From Aquimarina algiphila (GTDB lineage Bacteria > Bacteroidota > Bacteroidia > Flavobacteriales > Flavobacteriaceae), in assembly GCF_007489275.1 (NCBI RefSeq), contig NZ_VLNR01000004.1:1-64000 (forward strand): 64,000 nt of DNA, given 5' to 3'. Shown piece after piece: positions 47,084-55,401 of this stretch. Made by a program: the position numbers and the translations under genes. A model generated the notes under the pieces. It ran no database searches and had not been told where the DNA came from. It saw only the letters and a program-made list of their open reading frames with translations. How positions within the stretch are numbered: the stretch's first letter is position 1; each line of letters opens with the position of its first letter.

Positions 47084-48736
47084 ATGGTACACAATTATGT
47101 CCAAATAGATCCTAAGGATAATATTATTGTAGCGATAGATTCGCTACCAAAAAATACGTTTATCGATATTGCAGGTAAGACATTTACCCTTGCAGAAGAT
47201 ATTCAGCAGAAACATAAATTTGCCTTACAAGATTTTAATACTGGAGATGAAGTGTTCATGTATGGAGTACTTGTAGGTACAGCAATACAATCAATCAAAC
47301 AAGGTGCTGCAATTACCACAGAAAATTTAAAACACGCCTCAGCTTCATTTAATGCAAATCAAGAAAAATTTAATTGGACTGCTCCTGATGTTTCAAAATT
47401 TAAAAACAGAACGTTTAATGGGTTCCATAGAGCAGACGGTAGTGTAGGAACACGTAATTATTGGTTGGTTATTCCTCTTACATTTTGTGAAAACAGAAAC
47501 CTTGATGTATTAGAAGGTGCTTTATTAGATGTACTTGGATATCAAACTAAAAAAGATTTTGCGGTAAACACTCAAATTCTTATAGACAAGTATAAAGCTG
47601 GTGCTTCTCCAGAAGAACTTTTTAATACTGATATTGTAGCTACCCAGGAAGAGATTCATAAAAATCGATTATTTCCAAATGTTGATGGTATTAAATTTTT
47701 GAAACATGATGGAGGTTGTGGAGGTATTCGACAGGATTCTGAAACACTGTGTCATCTCTTAGCTGGGTATATTACTAACGCTAATGTTGCAGGAGCAACT
47801 ATTTTTAGTCTTGGTTGTCAAAATGCACAAATAGAAATGCTTCAAAAAGCAATAGAAGATCGCGATCCTAATTTTGCTAAACCAATACATTATCTAGAAC
47901 AACAACAAAGTCAAAGTGAACGCCATCTGATCGAGGAAGCTGTAAAACATACTTTTATTGGATTGACCCAAGTCAATACTATTGAGAGAAAACCGGCACC
48001 AATTAGCAAACTTATTTTAGGTCTCGAATGTGGAGGATCAGATGGTTTTTCTGGTATTTCTGCAAATCCTGCATTAGGATATGCTTCAGACTTACTTACT
48101 GCTTTAGGAGGTTCTCCGGTATTATCCGAGTTTCCTGAGCTTAATGGTGTTGAGCAAGAACTTGTTAATAGATGTGAACAAAAAGAAGATGCAGAAAAGT
48201 TTGCTTCAATTATGAAAACATACGCTGCTAAAGCAGTTGCTGTGGGTTCTGGATTTGAGAACAATCCTTCTCCAGGTAATATAAAAGATGGATTAATCAC
48301 AGATGCAATGAAATCAGCTGGAGCAGCAAAAAAAGGAGGAACTTCTCCTGTAACTGATGTATTAGATTACACCGAAAAAGTAACTAAGGCTGGGCTGAAT
48401 TTACTATGTACACCAGGAAACGATGTAGAAAGCACAACAGGTCTTGCGGGTAGTGGATGTAACATTATTGTCTTTACTACTGGTTTGGGCACCCCAACAG
48501 GAAATCCAATTGCGCCAGTTTTAAAAATGTCAAGTAATACTACGCTTTCAGAAAAGATGAATGATCTTATTGATATCAATGCCGGAACAGTAATTAGTGG
48601 TGAAGATACCATTGAAACCATGGGAGAAAAAGTGTTAGAATATATTATTCAGGTAGCAAATGGTGAAATAGACGCAAAAGCAGAATTGAAAGGGCAAAAT
48701 GATTTTATCCCCTGGAAACGAGGGATATCATTATAA
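47084..48736 (+). CDS. uxaA: Altronate dehydratase
   Basis: Dehydrates D-altronate to KDG using an iron-dependent site. 550 residues, with an N-terminal SAF-type domain (about 1-100) and a long catalytic domain. Conserved segments are GFHRADGSVGTRNYW, DGGCGG, GLECGGSDGFSGISANPALG and the late CTPGNDVESTTGLAGSGCN. It is a full-length UxaA. It lies between the aldolase and the tagaturonate reductase. Its presence with UxaB means the operon handles a hexonate with a 6-hydroxyl, not a 6-deoxy acid. Confidence 0.93.
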   Translation: MVHNYVQIDPKDNIIVAIDSLPKNTFIDIAGKTFTLAEDIQQKHKFALQDFNTGDEVFMYGVLVGTAIQSIKQGAAITTENLKHASASFNANQEKFNWTAPDVSKFKNRTFNGFHRADGSVGTRNYWLVIPLTFCENRNLDVLEGALLDVLGYQTKKDFAVNTQILIDKYKAGASPEELFNTDIVATQEEIHKNRLFPNVDGIKFLKHDGGCGGIRQDSETLCHLLAGYITNANVAGATIFSLGCQNAQIEMLQKAIEDRDPNFAKPIHYLEQQQSQSERHLIEEAVKHTFIGLTQVNTIERKPAPISKLILGLECGGSDGFSGISANPALGYASDLLTALGGSPVLSEFPELNGVEQELVNRCEQKEDAEKFASIMKTYAAKAVAVGSGFENNPSPGNIKDGLITDAMKSAGAAKKGGTSPVTDVLDYTEKVTKAGLNLLCTPGNDVESTTGLAGSGCNIIVFTTGLGTPTGNPIAPVLKMSSNTTLSEKMNDLIDINAGTVISGEDTIETMGEKVLEYIIQVANGEIDAKAELKGQNDFIPWKRGISL

Positions 48737-48766
48737 ACCAAAATCTTAAAAAGAAATAGTTTTTAA

Positions 48767-50239
48767 ATGAAACCACTAAATAGAACTACATCAAGTACTA
48801 CCTTAAAAGCTCCTGAGCGAATTATGCAATTTGGTGGAGGAAACTTTTTAAGAGCATTTGCCGATTGGATTATTGATGTGTTAAATAAAGAAACAGATTT
48901 TAATGGAAGTATTGTTATCATAAAACCTACAGAAAAAGGAGACTACACCACATTAAAAGAACAAGACGGTTTATTTCACGTTGCTATTGATGGCGTAAGA
49001 AAAGATACTTTAGTTTCAGAAGTTACTTTAGTCAAAAGTATAAGTCGTGTTATACAACCATATACACATTGGAATGAATATCTAAGTCTTGCAGAAGATC
49101 CGGAGATGCGTTTTATTATTTCTAACACAACAGAAGCTGGTATAAAATTTTCTGAATCTGATACATTTCAAGATGCTCCTCCAAAAGAGTTTCCTGCCAA
49201 ATTAACAATATGGTTATATCATAGATTTCAACATTTTGAAGGTGCTATAGATAAAGGTTGCATTATACTCCCATGTGAACTTATTGAACAAAATGGAGAT
49301 ACTCTTAGAGCTACTGTTCTTCAATATGCTGCTCATTGGAATTTGGGAACTAAATTTACATCTTGGATTAAAGAGTCTAATTATTTCTATAATACTCTAG
49401 TAGATCGTATCGTTTCTGGGTATCCAAAAGAGCGTTCTAAAACTATTTTGGAAAAAATAGGATACGAGGATAGTCTTTTGGTAGCAGGAGAAGATTATCA
49501 CAATTGGGTAATTCAAGGAAATCAAATTATACAAAAAGAACTGCCTTTTGAACATACCTCATTAAACGTAAAATTTGTTGATGATATAAAAACATATCGT
49601 GAGATGAAGGTTAGAATTCTTAATGGTGCGCATACTTCAATGGTACCTGTTGGATATCTATCAGGATTACGTACTGTCAAGGAAGTAATGGATGATCCTT
49701 TAACAAATCAATTTGTTAGTGAAATCTTGTCAGAAGAAATCACAAAAACACTTCAAGACTTTTCAACTTCTGAGCTTAATGATTTTGTAAATACTACGCT
49801 TGATCGATTTCGAAATCCGACATTAAAGCATTTCCTGATAAGTATTTCGCTTAACAGTACATCTAAGTTTGTCTCTCGATTATTACCTGCATTAAAAGAA
49901 TATACTGTCACTTATAATAAATTACCAAAACGTATTGTTTTTGCGCTGTCTTGCGTATTTAGGTTTTATCAGGGAGTATATGATGGTGAAACTATTCCTT
50001 TAAATGATGACCCAGTTGCATTAGCTTCTTTTAAAAAACAGTGGAAACTACATTTAACAGAAACTATTACTTACCAACAAATGGTATCTTTTTTATTAAG
50101 AGATATAGCTATCTGGGGCGAAAACCTGGATGCAATTAATGGTTTATCTGAAGCGGTAACAGAAAACTTGAGAGCTATAGAACAACACGGGGTAAGAAGT
50201 GTTATTAAACAAATTACAGATCACAAATTTTTAGTATGA
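48767..50239 (+). CDS. uxaB: Tagaturonate reductase (altronate oxidoreductase)
   Basis: Reduces D-tagaturonate to D-altronate with NADH. 490 residues of the mannitol dehydrogenase family, with QFGGGNFLRAFADW as dinucleotide-binding segment, ISNTTEAGI, and the catalytic-domain motif KVRILNGAHTSM containing the active-site lysine and histidine. Its stop codon overlaps the start of the lactonase gene by 4 bases (ATGA), so the two are translationally coupled. It takes the product of the first gene (tagaturonate) in the proposed route. Confidence 0.93.
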   Translation: MKPLNRTTSSTTLKAPERIMQFGGGNFLRAFADWIIDVLNKETDFNGSIVIIKPTEKGDYTTLKEQDGLFHVAIDGVRKDTLVSEVTLVKSISRVIQPYTHWNEYLSLAEDPEMRFIISNTTEAGIKFSESDTFQDAPPKEFPAKLTIWLYHRFQHFEGAIDKGCIILPCELIEQNGDTLRATVLQYAAHWNLGTKFTSWIKESNYFYNTLVDRIVSGYPKERSKTILEKIGYEDSLLVAGEDYHNWVIQGNQIIQKELPFEHTSLNVKFVDDIKTYREMKVRILNGAHTSMVPVGYLSGLRTVKEVMDDPLTNQFVSEILSEEITKTLQDFSTSELNDFVNTTLDRFRNPTLKHFLISISLNSTSKFVSRLLPALKEYTVTYNKLPKRIVFALSCVFRFYQGVYDGETIPLNDDPVALASFKKQWKLHLTETITYQQMVSFLLRDIAIWGENLDAINGLSEAVTENLRAIEQHGVRSVIKQITDHKFLV

Positions 50240-51066
50240 CTATAGATTCACATCAACACTTTTGGAAATATGATCCGGTAAAACACAGTTGGATTAATGA
50301 CGAAATGTCTGTACTACAACAAGATTATTTACCTTCAGATTTAAAAAAACTTTATAAAGAGGCTAACATTGATGGATGCATTGCTGTCCAAGCTGATCAA
50401 TCTGAAAAAGAAACTGAATTTTTATTAGACCTGGCTAAAAAGAATACGTTTATAAAAGGAATAGTTGGATGGGTAGATTTACGATCAGATACTTTAGAAG
50501 ATCGTTTAAAATATTATTCTAATCATAAAATTATAAAAGGATTCAGGCATGTAGTTCAAGATGAACCAGATCCAGAATTTATTATCGGAGATCAATTTAA
50601 AAAAGGAATTGCATTATTAAACCAATATGGTTTTGCTTATGATATTTTAATTTTTCCGCATCAATTAGAAGCCTCATTAAAATTGATAGAAGAATTTCCT
50701 GAACATCGTTTTGTTATCGATCACATTGCAAAACCAAAAATAAAAGACAGATTAATAGATGATTGGCAAAGAATTATGCAAGCTATTGCCACGTACAAAA
50801 ATGTGTATTGTAAGGTTTCTGGAATGGTTACAGAAGCGGATTGGTCTGGTTGGAAGTATGAAGATTTCGTACCCTATCTAGATATCATTTTTAAAGCATT
50901 TGGTAATGATAGAATCATGTATGGCTCTGATTGGCCTGTGTGCTTATTAGGTGGTAACTATTCTGCCGTTAAAGGTATCATTGATCAATATATAAGTGAT
51001 TTTAGCAAAGAAGAAAAACAAAAAATCATGGGTGGGAATGCAATTCAGTTTTATAAAATTTCCTAA
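50236..51066 (+). CDS. Amidohydrolase-family sugar lactonase (L-fucono/L-galactono-lactonase type)
   Basis: Hydrolyses a sugar-acid lactone. 276 residues of the amidohydrolase-2 (COG3618) family with N-terminal metal motif DSHQHFW, mid-chain FVIDHIAKP and the C-terminal YGSDWPV aspartate. Members of this family from other bacteria hydrolyse L-fucono-1,5-lactone and also L-galactono-1,5-lactone (known family data). Here it would open the lactone from the dehydrogenase in the next gene to give L-galactonate. It overlaps uxaB by 4 bases. Confidence 0.82.
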   Translation: MTIDSHQHFWKYDPVKHSWINDEMSVLQQDYLPSDLKKLYKEANIDGCIAVQADQSEKETEFLLDLAKKNTFIKGIVGWVDLRSDTLEDRLKYYSNHKIIKGFRHVVQDEPDPEFIIGDQFKKGIALLNQYGFAYDILIFPHQLEASLKLIEEFPEHRFVIDHIAKPKIKDRLIDDWQRIMQAIATYKNVYCKVSGMVTEADWSGWKYEDFVPYLDIIFKAFGNDRIMYGSDWPVCLLGGNYSAVKGIIDQYISDFSKEEKQKIMGGNAIQFYKIS

Positions 51067-51087
51067 CCTCATTATAAAAAAAAGAAT

Positions 51088-51879
51088 ATGGATTTAAAAT
51101 TAAAAGATAAAGTAATAGTCGTTACTGGAGCTGCGGGTATAAAAGGAAGTATTGGAGAGACGATTGTACAATCTTTGGCTAATGAAGGAGCTATTCCTGT
51201 GATTGTATGTCGTAATGATCGTGGATTTGGATACGAAAAAGAACTACAGGAAAAAGGTATCGATTCTTTGTTTGTAAAAACAGACCTTTCTGATGCCAAT
51301 CAGATTGAAGCTGCGGTAAAGAAAATAGGAGAAAAATATGGTCGAATAGATGCTTTAATTAATAATGTTGGAGTAAATGACGGTGCAGGTTTAGATGCTT
51401 CTATCGATGATTTTATGTATTCTTTAAAATTGAATATGGTAAGCTTTTTTGCCATGACCAAATTCTCTTTGCCTTATATCAAAAAGGTAAAAGGAAATAT
51501 CCTTAATATAGGATCTAAGGTAGCTTTAACAGGTCAAGGAGGAACCTCTGGATATGCAGCTTCCAAAGGTGGAGTATTAGGGTTAACAAGAGAATGGGCT
51601 GTAGATTTGATCAAAGATGGAATTAGGTCTAATGCTATCATTATTGCAGAAAGCTGGACTCCTGCCTATGACAACTGGATAAAAACCTTAGAAAATGGAG
51701 AAGAAAAATTACAATCTATTGTTAAAAAAATACCGCTAGGTAATCGTATGACAACTCCAGAAGAGATAGCAGATGCTTGTCTATTCACAATTTCAGAAAA
51801 GTCCTCACATACTACAGGACAGTTTATTACTATCGATGGGGGTTATGTTCATCTTGACAGATCTCTTTTAACAGAATAA
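51088..51879 (+). CDS. SDR dehydrogenase, probable L-fucose/L-galactose 1-dehydrogenase
   Basis: Short-chain dehydrogenase of 263 residues with TGAAGIKGSIG nucleotide-binding motif, NNVG, catalytic Ser143, Tyr156 and Lys160 (GYAASKGG) and a typical C-terminal GQFITIDGGY. Bacterial L-fucose dehydrogenases of this kind often accept L-galactose, because the sugars differ only at C6. Here it would oxidise L-galactose to the lactone that the neighbouring lactonase opens. The assignment to this step is by context; other sugar-acid dehydrogenases have the same fold. Confidence 0.75.
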   Translation: MDLKLKDKVIVVTGAAGIKGSIGETIVQSLANEGAIPVIVCRNDRGFGYEKELQEKGIDSLFVKTDLSDANQIEAAVKKIGEKYGRIDALINNVGVNDGAGLDASIDDFMYSLKLNMVSFFAMTKFSLPYIKKVKGNILNIGSKVALTGQGGTSGYAASKGGVLGLTREWAVDLIKDGIRSNAIIIAESWTPAYDNWIKTLENGEEKLQSIVKKIPLGNRMTTPEEIADACLFTISEKSSHTTGQFITIDGGYVHLDRSLLTE

Positions 51880-51991
51880 ATAGTCCTTAACATGTTTAAG
51901 ATGTTGAGACATTAAAAAAGAAACTGTATTTCTATTTGACAACATCAGTTTCGAACACTAAACAAATAATTGAATAACTAAACTTGAAATC

Positions 51992-53320
51992 ATGGACATA
52001 AAGAAAAAAATTCCTATAGTTCGTAAAGAATTGATTTTTCCATTTATCATCATCACTTCACTTTTTGCACTATGGGGTTTTGCCAATGATGTAACTAATC
52101 CAATGGTAACCGCTTTTAAAAAAGTAATGCCCGAATTAAGTTGGTTCCAAGCCTACTTAGTGCAATTTGCTTTTTATTTTGGTTATGGCTGTATGGCCAT
52201 TCCTGCTGCATTATTTTTGCGTTGGAAGGGTTATAAGTCTGGAATTGTTTTAGGTTTAATACTCTATGCGGCTGGTGCCTTTATGTTTTATCCAGCTTCT
52301 TCATTAGAAAGCTATGGTTTCTTTTTATTCTCTTTATACATAATCACTTGTGGATTAGCATTATTAGAGACTACTTCTAATCCATTAATTCTTTCTTTAG
52401 GGGCCAAAGAAACAGCTACACAACGTTTAAATCTTGCACAATCATTTAATCCTATAGGGTCTCTATCCGGGATGATGGTAGCACAATTTGTAGTGCTAGG
52501 ACAAATACAATCTGCAAAATATGACGATGAAGCATATGCTACATTGGATCAAGTGACCAAAGCTGCTATAAAAACAGAGGATCTTGGTATAATTAGTTAT
52601 CCTTACCTGGGTGTAGGAGTCGTAGTACTTGTTATCCTGATCATAATATTAAGAACAAAAATACCAAACGTTCAAGAGCATGTCTCATTAGGGTTTTGGG
52701 AATCAGTCAGGAAAATATTTGCTAAAAAGGCATTCTTTCCTGGTGTAATTGCTCAAATGTTTTATGTTGGTGCACAGATCATGTGTTGGACTGCAATTTT
52801 TCAATACGTACAATATATCAACCAAGGAAGAGCTCCGGGAGAAGAACTCAATGCTACATATTGGAATATGATTGCTATGGGGATTTTCTTAGGAGGTCGT
52901 TTTTTAGGGACAATTTTGTTAAGTAAATTAAAAGCCCCAAGACTATTATCTTTATTTGCCTTATTTGCGATAATATGTTGTACTGGAGCCATTTTAATTC
53001 CGGGCATGCCTGGTTTAATCTTACTGGTATGCATTTCCTTATTTATGTCTATTATGTTCCCAACAATTTATGGTATTGCATTAAAAGATATGGGAGATGA
53101 AGCCAAAGTAGGTTCTGCTTTTTTGGTTATGGCTATTGTGGGAGGAGCTTTTTTCCCGTTAATTCAGGCTTCAATTATTGATATAGGTGGAGATAAATTA
53201 GATGACACCCTAATTGCTGGAGTGCCAGAAGTTAAATTTTCATTCATAGTACCGCTATTATGTGTCGCAGTGGTAGGTTTGTATGGCCTTTTTGTATCTA
53301 AAATTCAAAAAAACGATTAA
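51992..53320 (+). CDS. fucP: FucP-type L-fucose/L-galactose:H+ symporter
   Basis: Inner-membrane major-facilitator transporter, 442 residues with about 12 membrane segments. Family signatures include ALWGFANDVTNPMVTAFK near the N-terminus, GYGCMAIPAALFLRWKGYKSG, and GLALLETTSNPLILSLG. E. coli FucP carries L-fucose and also L-galactose (known). It lies 112 bases after the SDR gene, with no terminator between, and its stop is directly followed by the mutarotase start. So import and anomer exchange of the sugar are coupled in one operon. Confidence 0.9.
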   Translation: MDIKKKIPIVRKELIFPFIIITSLFALWGFANDVTNPMVTAFKKVMPELSWFQAYLVQFAFYFGYGCMAIPAALFLRWKGYKSGIVLGLILYAAGAFMFYPASSLESYGFFLFSLYIITCGLALLETTSNPLILSLGAKETATQRLNLAQSFNPIGSLSGMMVAQFVVLGQIQSAKYDDEAYATLDQVTKAAIKTEDLGIISYPYLGVGVVVLVILIIILRTKIPNVQEHVSLGFWESVRKIFAKKAFFPGVIAQMFYVGAQIMCWTAIFQYVQYINQGRAPGEELNATYWNMIAMGIFLGGRFLGTILLSKLKAPRLLSLFALFAIICCTGAILIPGMPGLILLVCISLFMSIMFPTIYGIALKDMGDEAKVGSAFLVMAIVGGAFFPLIQASIIDIGGDKLDDTLIAGVPEVKFSFIVPLLCVAVVGLYGLFVSKIQKND

Positions 53321-53662
53321 ATGAAAACACAAAGATTTTGTTTGTCTTGTGATCTTAAAGATGATCCTAAACTTATTGCAGAATATAAAAACTATCATGC
53401 AGAAGGAAATGCCTGGCCAGAAATTACTAAAAGTATTAAAGATGCCGGAATTATAGACATGCAAATTTACCTGACTGGTAATCGTATGTTTATGATTATG
53501 GAAGTTGATGAAACATTTGATCCTGAAAAAAAAGCAGCAATGGACGCTGATAATCCTAAAGTACAAGAATGGGAACAACTTATGTGGAAATACCAACAAG
53601 GGTTACCATGGGCAAAAGACGGAGAAAAATGGATTATGATGGAACAGGTTTTTAAATTATAA
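53321..53662 (+). CDS. Sugar mutarotase of the RhaM/L-fucose mutarotase type
   Basis: Small dimeric alpha/beta enzyme, 113 residues, that interconverts the anomers of a pyranose sugar. It shows FCLSCDLKDDPKLIAEYKNYH and IYLTGNRMFMIMEVD, and ends WIMMEQVFKL, as in the YiiL/RhaM family (COG3254). The start ATG directly follows the fucP stop, and a strong terminator lies 20 bases after its stop. In Bacteroidota such genes sit with fucose-type symporters, so L-fucose/L-galactose is the likely sugar. Confidence 0.85.
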   Translation: MKTQRFCLSCDLKDDPKLIAEYKNYHAEGNAWPEITKSIKDAGIIDMQIYLTGNRMFMIMEVDETFDPEKKAAMDADNPKVQEWEQLMWKYQQGLPWAKDGEKWIMMEQVFKL

Positions 53663-53681
53663 GTAATAAACTAGTAAAATA

Positions 53682-53722
53682 AAATAGGGACAATGTAATT
53701 TCTTAACACATTGTCCCTATTT
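53682..53722 (+). terminator. Terminator of the sugar catabolic operon
   Basis: AAATAGGGACAATGT (53682-53696) and ACATTGTCCCTATTT (53708-53722) form a perfect 15-bp stem with an 11-base loop, followed by ATTTT. It ends the nine-gene operon. Confidence 0.9.
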
Positions 53723-53981
53723 ATTTTGATACCTATTCATCAGCAAACAAAAAAATATAAGTTATTTTATATGTTTTTAATGAGATATAGAGATTTCTAA
53801 TTGTATATCTGCGCTTATAAAAACTTTAATTCAATTGCTTTTTTTTTAGAATATAATAATATAACTATTAATTTTTTATGATTATCAGACAATACTGCGT
53901 AATTAAATGATAAAATCGTAGTGCGATGTGTTTTTAATTTATTTTAGGTTTGCTTTTAACTATTCTAAAACACAAAGTCAC
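53723..53981. other. Intergenic region before beta-helix lipoprotein
   Basis: AT-rich, with no gene and no AACATATGT box seen. It should hold the promoter of the next gene; I could not place it with confidence. Confidence 0.35.
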
Positions 53982-55292
53982 ATGAACAAACAATTATTCA
54001 AATCACTATTTGTGGTTTCAACATTAGCATTCTCATTATTTTCTTGTCAAAATGAATCATTAGATGTAGAAAATATAGAATTAGCACCTTCTGCTCTTAA
54101 TCATGAACTTGTGATGAAATCTATATATGCTGAGTCAGAAACTATAAGTCTTTCAAAAAATACCACAGTGGGAGTTACTGATAGAAATCCAAGTACATTT
54201 GCTAATTCACTAATCAATGCAGTTAGACAAGCTGGCAATGGTGGTACTGTTCAATTAGAAGCCGGCAACTATTATTCTGATCGTACAATTACACTACCTG
54301 CGGGTATTAAAACAACTATTAAAGGTAGAGGTAAATTCGAGACTAAAATATTTTTGACTAAAAACCCAGGACCAACTCCGGGTTTTATTAACATTAATGC
54401 AAATGGAACGGCATTTACTGAGTTATTAGTTGATGCACAAAACAAAATGCAATATGGAGCTTGTGCAATTAACACCAACGGTAAATCAGATATCTATTTA
54501 TATAATGTAGGTTTAGTAAATGCATCAATTGGCACTGGAACTTCAGATAATGGTAAAGGACTGACCCCAGCAGGTCTAACTGCGATTGCTTGTTCTTTTT
54601 ATAATTGTGATCATGGAATTAATTTTAACAGACAATATAGTCAAACCCCTGCTCCATGGGTTAAAAAAGTAACGATTAGTGCATGTTGGTTTGGTGGTAC
54701 TCAAGCAGCAGGAGTAAGTATTGATTGTGGTAATGATGGAATAGATGGGGTTGTATTTCGTAGAGGGTTACCTGGTGCTGCTGAAGCTACTGTCACGGTT
54801 ACTAATATGGATGGAATGGAAATAAAAAACTCAACATTCGAAAAAGCTAGTAAATATAATATTGCAATTGCCAAAGCCTGGAATATTAAAATATTTAATA
54901 ATACTTTAAAAGGAAATACAGGTAGTATTCTATATGGAGAAGCAATTAACTTAGAACATGAAACACATAATATAATTATAGAGGATAATAAAATTTACAA
55001 TGAAGGTTTATCCAACCAAAATCATAGTTATATCTCAATACTAACATTTAGAGATTATGGGAACTCACCTTTATTAGAGAATGGTTGTAGAGATATTACT
55101 ATTAGAAGAAATGAATTTAGAGGTGATTGTAAATCCGGAATAGCAGGAGAATATGCCCAACGAATCACAATAAACAACAATACATTTTCAAATCCGAGAC
55201 CAACTATTAGAGGTATTAATTTTTATGTCCAAAGCAGTAACATCTGGCATTGGAGTAATGGAGTTGATAATACTGCGAGTATTGTAAACTAA
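53982..55292 (+). CDS. Beta-helix lipoprotein, possible polysaccharide lyase or hydrolase
   Basis: 436 residues from the ATG at 53982, which gives a clean lipoprotein signal (LAFSLFSCQNESLD). The open frame extends to 53928, but those 18 codons add only an unlikely preceding hydrophobic stretch. A short unstructured tether (about 24-65) leads to a right-handed parallel beta-helix with repeated turns (DGMEIKNSTFEKAS, NIKIFNNTLKGN, DITIRRNEFRGD). I see no family-specific catalytic motif; pectate-lyase-like and GH28-like helices share this shape. It stands alone between two terminators, directly after the sugar operon. Confidence 0.65.
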   Translation: MNKQLFKSLFVVSTLAFSLFSCQNESLDVENIELAPSALNHELVMKSIYAESETISLSKNTTVGVTDRNPSTFANSLINAVRQAGNGGTVQLEAGNYYSDRTITLPAGIKTTIKGRGKFETKIFLTKNPGPTPGFININANGTAFTELLVDAQNKMQYGACAINTNGKSDIYLYNVGLVNASIGTGTSDNGKGLTPAGLTAIACSFYNCDHGINFNRQYSQTPAPWVKKVTISACWFGGTQAAGVSIDCGNDGIDGVVFRRGLPGAAEATVTVTNMDGMEIKNSTFEKASKYNIAIAKAWNIKIFNNTLKGNTGSILYGEAINLEHETHNIIIEDNKIYNEGLSNQNHSYISILTFRDYGNSPLLENGCRDITIRRNEFRGDCKSGIAGEYAQRITINNNTFSNPRPTIRGINFYVQSSNIWHWSNGVDNTASIVN

Positions 55293-55338
55293 TAAAACTA
55301 TATTTTAGTGACAACAGTAAATACAGTATCTACTCTTA

Positions 55339-55375
55339 AAAACCCTCTATAAATATGTTATTTATAGAGGGTTTT
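55339..55375. terminator. Bidirectional terminator
   Basis: AAAACCCTCTATAAAT (55339-55354) and ATTTATAGAGGGTTTT (55360-55375) form a perfect 16-bp stem with a 5-base loop. It serves the convergent beta-helix and phosphatase genes. Confidence 0.85.
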
Positions 55376-55401
55376 CATTTATGTATTCATGTACTATTAA
55401 A

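Noticed and set aside
46410..50239. Galacturonate pathway fed by the GH28 enzymes
   Set aside because: No uronate isomerase (UxaC) in the window, the GH28s lack the GHG motif, and the operon instead starts with a zinc dehydrogenase that can make tagaturonate. Not fully excluded, since UxaC could be elsewhere.
44340..53662. Reading the operon as an L-fucose degradation pathway
   Set aside because: The transporter, mutarotase, SDR and lactonase fit fucose, but altronate dehydratase, tagaturonate reductase and KDG kinase need 6-hydroxyl substrates and no fuconate dehydratase is present.
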